Below are positions 42,736 to 48,993 of a stretch of DNA of 48,993 nt, piece after piece. Position 1 is the first letter of the stretch; each line of letters begins with the position of its first letter. Both the position numbers and the translations under genes were made by a program. The DNA is from Cyanophora paradoxa (taxonomy: Eukaryota; Glaucocystophyceae; Cyanophorales; Cyanophoraceae), in NCBI GenBank assembly GCA_004431415.1, contig QPMI01000321.1, positions 1 to 48,993 of the forward strand, given 5' to 3'. The notes below the pieces were generated by a model that was not told the DNA's origin, ran no database searches, and worked only from the letters and a program-made list of their open reading frames with translations.

Positions 42736-45700
42736 CAGGGTGGGTGGGGGGGGAGGCTCTCTGCGCCGAGAATTCGATGTCAGATTAAAGCGACGGCGAC
42801 GGCGCGCGGCCCGCCGCTGGCGCGCCCGAGGGGCCGAGCCTAGGGGGGACCCCGGCCGGGAGCGCCCAAGGGGGTACCTGGTTGCGGGCGGCCGGGGGGC
42901 AGGGGCGGGCTCACTGCGGCGAGAATTCGATGTCAGGACTAATGCGCCGGCGACGGCGCGCGGGGCCCGCCGCTGGCGCGCCCGAGGGCCGAGCCTAGGG
43001 GGACCCCGGCCGCAGCGCCCAAGGGGGGTACCTGGTTGCGGGGCGGCCGGGGGGCAGGGGGCGGGCTCACTGCGGCCGAGATTCGATGTCAGGATTAAAG
43101 CGACGGCGACGGCGCGCGGGGCCCGCCGCTAGCGCGCCCGAGGGCCGAGCCTAGGGGGGGACCCCGGCCGGCAGCGCCCAAGGGGGGTACTGGTTGCGGG
43201 CGGCCGGGGGGCAGGGGCGGGCTCACTGCGCCGAGAATTCGATGTCAGGATTAAAGCGACGGCGACGGCGCGCGGGCCCGCCGCTAGCGCGCCCGAGGGG
43301 CCGAGCCTAGGGGGGACCCGGCCGGGAGCGCCCAAGGGGGTACCTGGTTGCGGGCGGCCGGGGGCAGGGGCGGGCTCACTGCGGCCGAGAATTCGATGTC
43401 AGGATTAAAGCGACGGCGACGGCGCGCGGGCCCGCCGCTAGCGCGCCGAGGGGCCGAGCCTAGGGGGGACCCCGGCCGGCAGCGCCAAGGGGGACCTGGT
43501 GCGGGCGGCCGGGGGCAGGGGCGGCTCACTGCGGCCGAGAATTCGATGTCAGGATTAAAGCGACGGCGACGGCGCGCGGGCCCGCCGCTAGCGCGCCCGA
43601 GGGCCGAGCTAGGGGGGACCCCGGCCGCAGCGCCCAAGGGGGTACCTGGTTGCGGGGCGGCCGGGGGGCAGGGGGCGGGCTCACTGCGGCCGAGAATTCG
43701 ATGTCAGGATTAAAGCGACGGCGACGGCGCGCGGGGCCCGCCGCTAGCGCGCCCGAGGGGCCGAGCCTAGGGGGGGACCCCGGCCGGGAGCGCCCAAGGG
43801 GGTACCTGGTTGCGGGGCGGCCGGGGGGCAGGGGCGGGCTCACTGCGCCGAGAATTCGATGTCAGGATTAAAGCGACGGCGACGGCGCGCGGGGCCCGCC
43901 GCTAGCGCGCCCGAGGGCCGAGCCTAGGGGGGACCCCGGCCGGGAGCGCCCAAGGGGTACCTGGTTGCGGGGCGGCCGGGGGGCAGGGGGCGGGCTCACT
44001 GCGGCCGAGAATTCGATGTCAGGATTAAAGCGACGGCGACGGCGCGCGGGGCCCGCCGCTAGCGCGCCCGAGGGGCCGAGCCTAGGGGGGACCCCGGCCG
44101 GCAGCGCCCAAGGGGGTACCTGGTTGCGGGGCGGCCGGGGGGCAGGGGGCGGGCTCACTGCGGCCGAGAATTCGATGTCAGGATTAAAGCGACGGCGACG
44201 GCGCGCGGGCCCGCCGCTAGCGCGCCCGAGGGGCCGAGCCTAGGGGGGGACCCGGCCGGCAGCGCCCAAGGGGGTACCTGGTTGCGGGGCGGCCGGGGGG
44301 CAGGGGGCGGGCTCACTGCGGCCGAGAATTCGATGTCAGGATTAAAGCGACGGCGACGGCGCGCGGGCCCGCCGCTAGCGCGCCCGAGGGGCCGAGCCTA
44401 GGGGGGACCCCGGCCGGCAGCGCCAAGGGGGGTACCTGGTTGCGGGGCGGCCGGGGGGCAGGGGGCGGGCTCACTGCGCCGAGAATTCGATGTCAGGATT
44501 AAAGCGACGGCGACGGCGCGCGGGGCCCGCCGCTAGCGCGCCCGAGGGGCCGAGCCTAGGGGGGGACCCGGCGGCAGCGCCCAAGGGGGGTACCTGGTTG
44601 CGGGGCGGCCGGGGGCAGGGGCGGGCTCACTGCGGCCGAGAATTCGATGTCAGGATTAAAGCGACGGCGACGGCGCGCGGGGCCGCCGCTAGCGCGCCCG
44701 AGGGGCCGAGCCTAGGGGGGACCCCGGCCGGAGCGCCCAAGGGGGTACCTGGTTGCGGGGCGGCCGGGGGCAGGGGGCGGGCTCACTGCGGCCGAGAATT
44801 CGATGTCAGGATTAAAGCGACGGCGACGGCGCGCGGGCCCGCCGCTAGCGCGCCCGAGGGGCCGAGCCTAGGGGGGGACCCCGGCCGGGAGCGCCCAAGG
44901 GGGGTACCTGGTTGCGGGGCGGCCGGGGGGCAGGGGGCGGGCTCACTGCGGCGAGAATTCGATGTCAGGATTAAAGCGACGGCGACGGCGCGCGGGGCCC
45001 GCCGCTAGCGCGCCCGAGGGGCCGAGCCTAGGGGGGGACCCCGGCCGGGAGCGCCCAAGGGGGTACCTGGTTGCGGGGCGGCCGGGGGGCAGGGGGCGGG
45101 CTCACTGCGGCCGAGAATTCGATGTCAGGATTAAAGCGACGGCGACGGCGCGCGGGGCCCGCCGCTAGCCGCGCCCGAGGGCCGAGCCTAGGGGGGACCC
45201 GGCCGGCAGCGCCAAGGGGGGTCCTGGTTGCGGGCGGCCGGGGGGCAGGGGCGGGCTCACTGCGGCGAGAATTCGATGTCAGGATTAAAGCGACGGCGAC
45301 GGCGCGCGGGGCCCGCCGCTAGCGCGCCCGAGGGGCCGAGCCTAGGGGGGACCCCGGCCGGCAGCGCCCAAGGGGGGTACCTGGTTGCGGGCGGCCGGGG
45401 GGGCAGGGGGCGGGCTCACTGCGGCCGAGAATTCGATGTCAGGATTAAAGCGACGGCGACGGCGCGCGGGGCCCGCCGCTAGCGCGCCCGAGGGCCGAGC
45501 CTAGGGGGGACCCCGGCCGGGAGCGCCCAAGGGGGTACCTGGTTGCGGGGCGGCCGGGGGCAGGGGGCGGGCTCACTGCGGCCGAGAATTCGATGTCAGG
45601 ATTAAAGCGACGGCGACGGCGCGCGGGGCCCGCCGCTAGCGCGCCCGAGGGGCCGAGCCTAGGGGGGACCCCGGCCGGCAGCGCCCAAGGGGGTACCTGG

Positions 45701-48700
45701 TTGCGGGGCGGCCGGGGGGCAGGGGGCGGGCTCACTGCGGCCGAGAATTCGATGTCAGGATTAAAGCGACGGCGACGGCGCGCGGGGCCCGCCGCTACGC
45801 GCCCGAGGGGCGAGCCTAGGGGGGACCCCGGCCGGCAGCGCCCAAGGGGGGTACCTGGTTGCGGGCGGCCGGGGGGCAGGGGGCGGGCTCACTGCGGCCG
45901 AGAATTCGATGTCAGGATTAAAGCGACGGCGACGGCGCGCGGGGCCCGCCGCTAGCGCGCCCGAGGGGCCGAGCCTAGGGGGGGACCCCGGCCGGGAGCG
46001 CCCAAGGGGGGTACCTGGTTGCGGGGCGGCCGGGGGGCAGGGGGCGGGCTCACTGCGGCCGAGAATTCGATGTCAGGATTAAAGCGACGGCGACGGCGCG
46101 CGGGGCCCGCCGCTAGCGCGCCCGAGGGGCCGAGCCTAGGGGGGGACCCCGGCCGGGAGCGCCCAAGGGGGGTACCTGGTTGCGGGGCGGCCGGGGGGGC
46201 AGGGGGCGGGCTCACTGCGGCCGAGAATTCGATGTCAGGATTAAAGCGACGGCGACGGCGCGCGGGGCCCGCCGCTAGCGCGCCCGAGGGGCCGAGCCTA
46301 GGGGGGGACCCCGGCCGGCAGCGCCCAAGGGGGGTACCTGGTTGCGGGGCGGCCGGGGGGGCAGGGGCGGGCTCACTGCGGCCGAGAATTCGATGTCAGG
46401 ATTAAAGCGACGGCGACGGCGCGCGGGGCCCGCCGCTAGCGCGCCCGAGGGGCCGAGCCTAGGGGGGGACCCCGGCCGGCAGCGCCCAAGGGGGTACCTG
46501 GTTGCGGGGCGGCCGGGGGGCAGGGGGCGGGCTCACTGCGGCCGAGAATTCGATGTCAGGATTAAAGCGACGGCGACGGCGCGCGGGGCCCGCCGCTAGC
46601 GCGCCCGAGGGGCCGAGCCTAGGGGGGACCCCGCCGGGAGCGCCCAAGGGGGGTACCTTGTTGCGGGGCGGCCGGGGGGCAGGGGCGGGCTCACTGCGGC
46701 CGAGAATTCGATGTCAGGATTAAAGCGACGGCGACGGCGCGCGGGGCCCGCCGCTAGCGCGCCCGAGGGGCCGAGCTAGGGGGACCCGCCGCAGCGCCAA
46801 GGGGGTACCTGGTTGCGGGGCGGCCGGGGGCAGGGGGCGGGCTCACTGCGGCCGAGAATTCGATGTCAGGATTAAAGCGACGGCGACGGCGCGCGGGGCC
46901 CGCCGCTAGCGCGCCCGAGGGGCCGAGCCTAGGGGGGGACCCCGGCCGGGAGCGCCCAAGGGGGGTACCTGGTTGCGGGGCGGCCGGGGGGCAGGGGGCG
47001 GGCTCACTGCGGCCGAGAATTCGATGTCAGGATTAAAGCGACGGCGACGGCGCGCGGGGCCCGCCGCTAGCGCGCCCGAGGGGCCGAGCCTAGGGGGGAC
47101 CCCGGCCGGGAGCGCCCAAGGGGGTACCTGGTTGCGGGGCGGCCGGGGGGCAGGGGGCGGGCTCACTGCGGCCGAGAATTCGATGTCAGGATTAAAGCGA
47201 CGGCGACGGCGCGCGGGGCCCGCCGCTAGCGCGCCCGAGGGGCCGAGCCTAGGGGGGGACCCCGGCCGGGAGCGCCCAAGGGGGGTACCTGGTTGCGGGG
47301 CGGCCGGGGGGCAGGGGGCGGGCTCACTGCGGCCGAGAATTCGATGTCAGGATTAAAGCGACGGCGACGGCGCGCGGGGCCCGCCGCTAGCGCGCCCGAG
47401 GGGCCGAGCCTAGGGGGGGACCCCGGCCGGCAGCGCCCAAGGGGGGTACCTGGTTGCGGGGCGGCCGGGGGGCAGGGGGCGGGCTCACTGCGGCCGAGAA
47501 TTCGATGTCAGGATTAAAGCGACGGCGACGGCGCGCGGGGCCCGCCGCTAGCGCGCCCGAGGGGCCGAGCCTAGGGGGGGACCCCGGCCGGGAGCGCCCA
47601 AGGGGGGTACCTGGTTGCGGGGCGGCCGGGGGGCAGGGGGCGGGCTCACTGCGGCCGAGAATTCGATGTCAGGATTAAAGCGACGGCGACGGCGCGCGGG
47701 GCCCGCCGCTAGCGCGCCCGAGGGGCCGAGCCTAGGGGGGGACCCCGGCCGGGAGCGCCCAAGGGGGGTACCTGGTTGCGGGGCGGCCGGGGGGCAGGGG
47801 GCGGGCTCACTGCGGCCGAGAATTCGATGTCAGGATTAAAGCGACGGCGACGGCGCGCGGGGCCCGCCGCTAGCGCGCCCGAGGGGCCGAGCCTAGGGGG
47901 GGACCCCGGCCGGCAGCGCCCAAGGGGGTACCTGGTTGCGGGGCGGCCGGGGGGCAGGGGGCGGGCTCACTGCGGCCGAGAATTCGATGTCAGGATTAAA
48001 GCGACGGCGACGGCGCGCGGGGCCCGCCGCTAGCGCGCCCGAGGGGCCGAGCCTAGGGGGGGACCCCGGCCGGGAGCGCCCAAGGGGGGTACCTGGTTGC
48101 GGGGCGGCCGGGGGCAGGGGGCGGGCTCACTGCGGCCGAGAATTCGATGTCAGGATTAAAGCGACGGCGACGGCGCGCGGGGCCCGCCGCTAGCGCGCCC
48201 GAGGGGCCGAGCCTAGGGGGGGACCCCGGCCGGGAGCGCCCAAGGGGGGTACCTGGTTGCGGGGCGGCCGGGGGGGCAGGGGGCGGGCTCACTGCGGCCG
48301 AGAATTCGATGTCAGGATTAAAGCGACGGCGACGGCGCGCGGGGCCCGCCGCTAGCGCGCCCGAGGGGCCGAGCCTAGGCGGGGACCCCGGCCGGGAGCG
48401 CCCAAGGGGGGTACCTGGTTGCGGGGCGGCCGGGGGGCAGGGGGCGGGCTCACTGCGGCCGAGAATTCGATGTCAGGATTAAAGCGACGGCGACGGCGCG
48501 CGGGGCCCGCCGCTAGCGCGCCCGAGGGGCCGAGCCTAGGGGGGGACCCCGGCCGGCAGCGCCCAAGGGGGTACCTGGTTGCGGGGCGGCCGGGGGGCAG
48601 GGGGCGGGCTCACTGCGGCCGAGAATTCGATGTCAGGATTAAAGCGACGGCGACGGCGCGCGGGGCCCGCCGCTAGCGCGCCCGAGGGGCCGAGCCTAGG

Positions 48701-48776
48701 GGGGGACCCCGGCCGGGAGCGCCCAAGGGGGGTACCTGGTTGCGGGGCGGCCGGGGGGCAGGGAGAGGGGGGCGGG
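42736..48776 (+). repeat. Satellite A array, right arm (about 38 units)
   Basis: Mirror of the left A array, with 38 marker positions (one, near 43080, has lost a base of GAATTC). The first part, about 42740-44700, carries more one-base deletions than its left-arm counterpart. Confidence 0.95.
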
Positions 48777-48901
48777 CCCGCTGCTGATGGGTTTTTAAGA
48801 GAAGGAAGCAAGGAAAGTATGCAATTAGTACCGGCATGCGCTTTCGTTCGCCGGTTGATCGCGTTGCGCCGTGAAAAGGCTCGCTTCTCTGTTCAGCTGC
48901 T

Positions 48902-48921
48902 GTGTGGCCAATTGGCCACAC
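48902..48921. promoter_or_regulatory. 20-bp perfect palindrome, right copy
   Basis: The same self-complementary sequence as at 26103-26122, in the mirrored position of the right arm. Confidence 0.6.
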
Positions 48922-48993
48922 GCCACAGAGAGCGATTGGATTAGCGCTGCGAGCAAGTTAGGCAGTTTATGTAGCTTCAAAGTAAGGCGACTC

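Larger units (their letters stand above)
37535..48993 (-). repeat. Giant palindrome, right arm (continues beyond window)
   Basis: 11,459 bp mirroring 26031-37517, 28 nt shorter overall. The mirror is still intact at the last base of the window, so the full arm is longer than seen. Confidence 0.95.

Noticed and set aside
26243-48776. Ribosomal DNA intergenic spacer repeats
   Set aside because: No rRNA gene sequence is visible anywhere in the window, so there is no positive support.
26031-48993. CRISPR array
   Set aside because: The repeats are contiguous satellites of about 158-160 bp without unique spacers, in a eukaryotic context.

Overview
The window is nuclear DNA of a GC-rich unicellular eukaryote, most likely a compact-genome alga. 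The lineage (haptophyte, pelagophyte or other) is not settled by this sequence. The evidence is: core eukaryotic genes (LSM6, EIF3F, COX19, ALG10, an N-recognin E3 ligase, a cathepsin D-like protease, a KEA-type antiporter), many introns of about 45-100 nt, and very high GC. A large share of introns start with GC rather than GT. Many are made of (CCCCG)n on the sense strand, with a CTGA(G/C) box just before the CAG acceptor. Gene calls below were made by joining exons by eye across these introns.

Layout, left half (1-25183), a dense gene block: 3' end of a UBR-family E3 ligase (+, 1-753); a PSI-domain type I membrane protein (-, 1246-3605); cathepsin D-like aspartic protease (+, 3881-6306); ALG10 glucosyltransferase (+, 6641-8477); LSM6 (-, 8669-9083); thiamine-phosphate synthase (+, 9181-10472); eIF3f (-, 10859-12179); COX19 (+, 12243-12636); KEA/CPA2 cation-proton antiporter (-, 12995-15979); a FAM47-like protein (+, 16453-18308); a protein with a putative N-myristoylation site, a PH domain and a formin GBD/FH3-like region (+, 18775-21556); and one or two CCCH zinc-finger genes, one with an 18-residue polyglutamine run (-, 22572-25183). 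Several neighbours are divergent with very short shared promoters (97 bp for LSM6/thiamine synthase, 63 bp for EIF3F/COX19). The genes are housekeeping functions and do not form one pathway.

Layout, right half (25184-48993): an almost perfect giant inverted repeat. The left arm (from 26031 or further left, to 37517) is mirrored by the right arm (37535 to the window end at 48993) around a 17-nt spacer. Each arm holds two satellite arrays: A (about 38 units of about 158 bp) and B (22 units of about 160 bp), separated by about 1 kb of AT-richer DNA, with about 0.75 kb of non-satellite DNA next to the centre. A and B are diverged relatives lying in opposite orientation within each arm. The spacer plus 6 nt of arm matches, over 23 nt, the reverse complement of a site at 25303-25325 outside the visible arm. 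That looks like a templated insertion at the inversion junction. No convincing gene lies in the palindrome. Whether it is a true chromosomal palindrome or an assembly/read-foldback product cannot be decided from the sequence alone.
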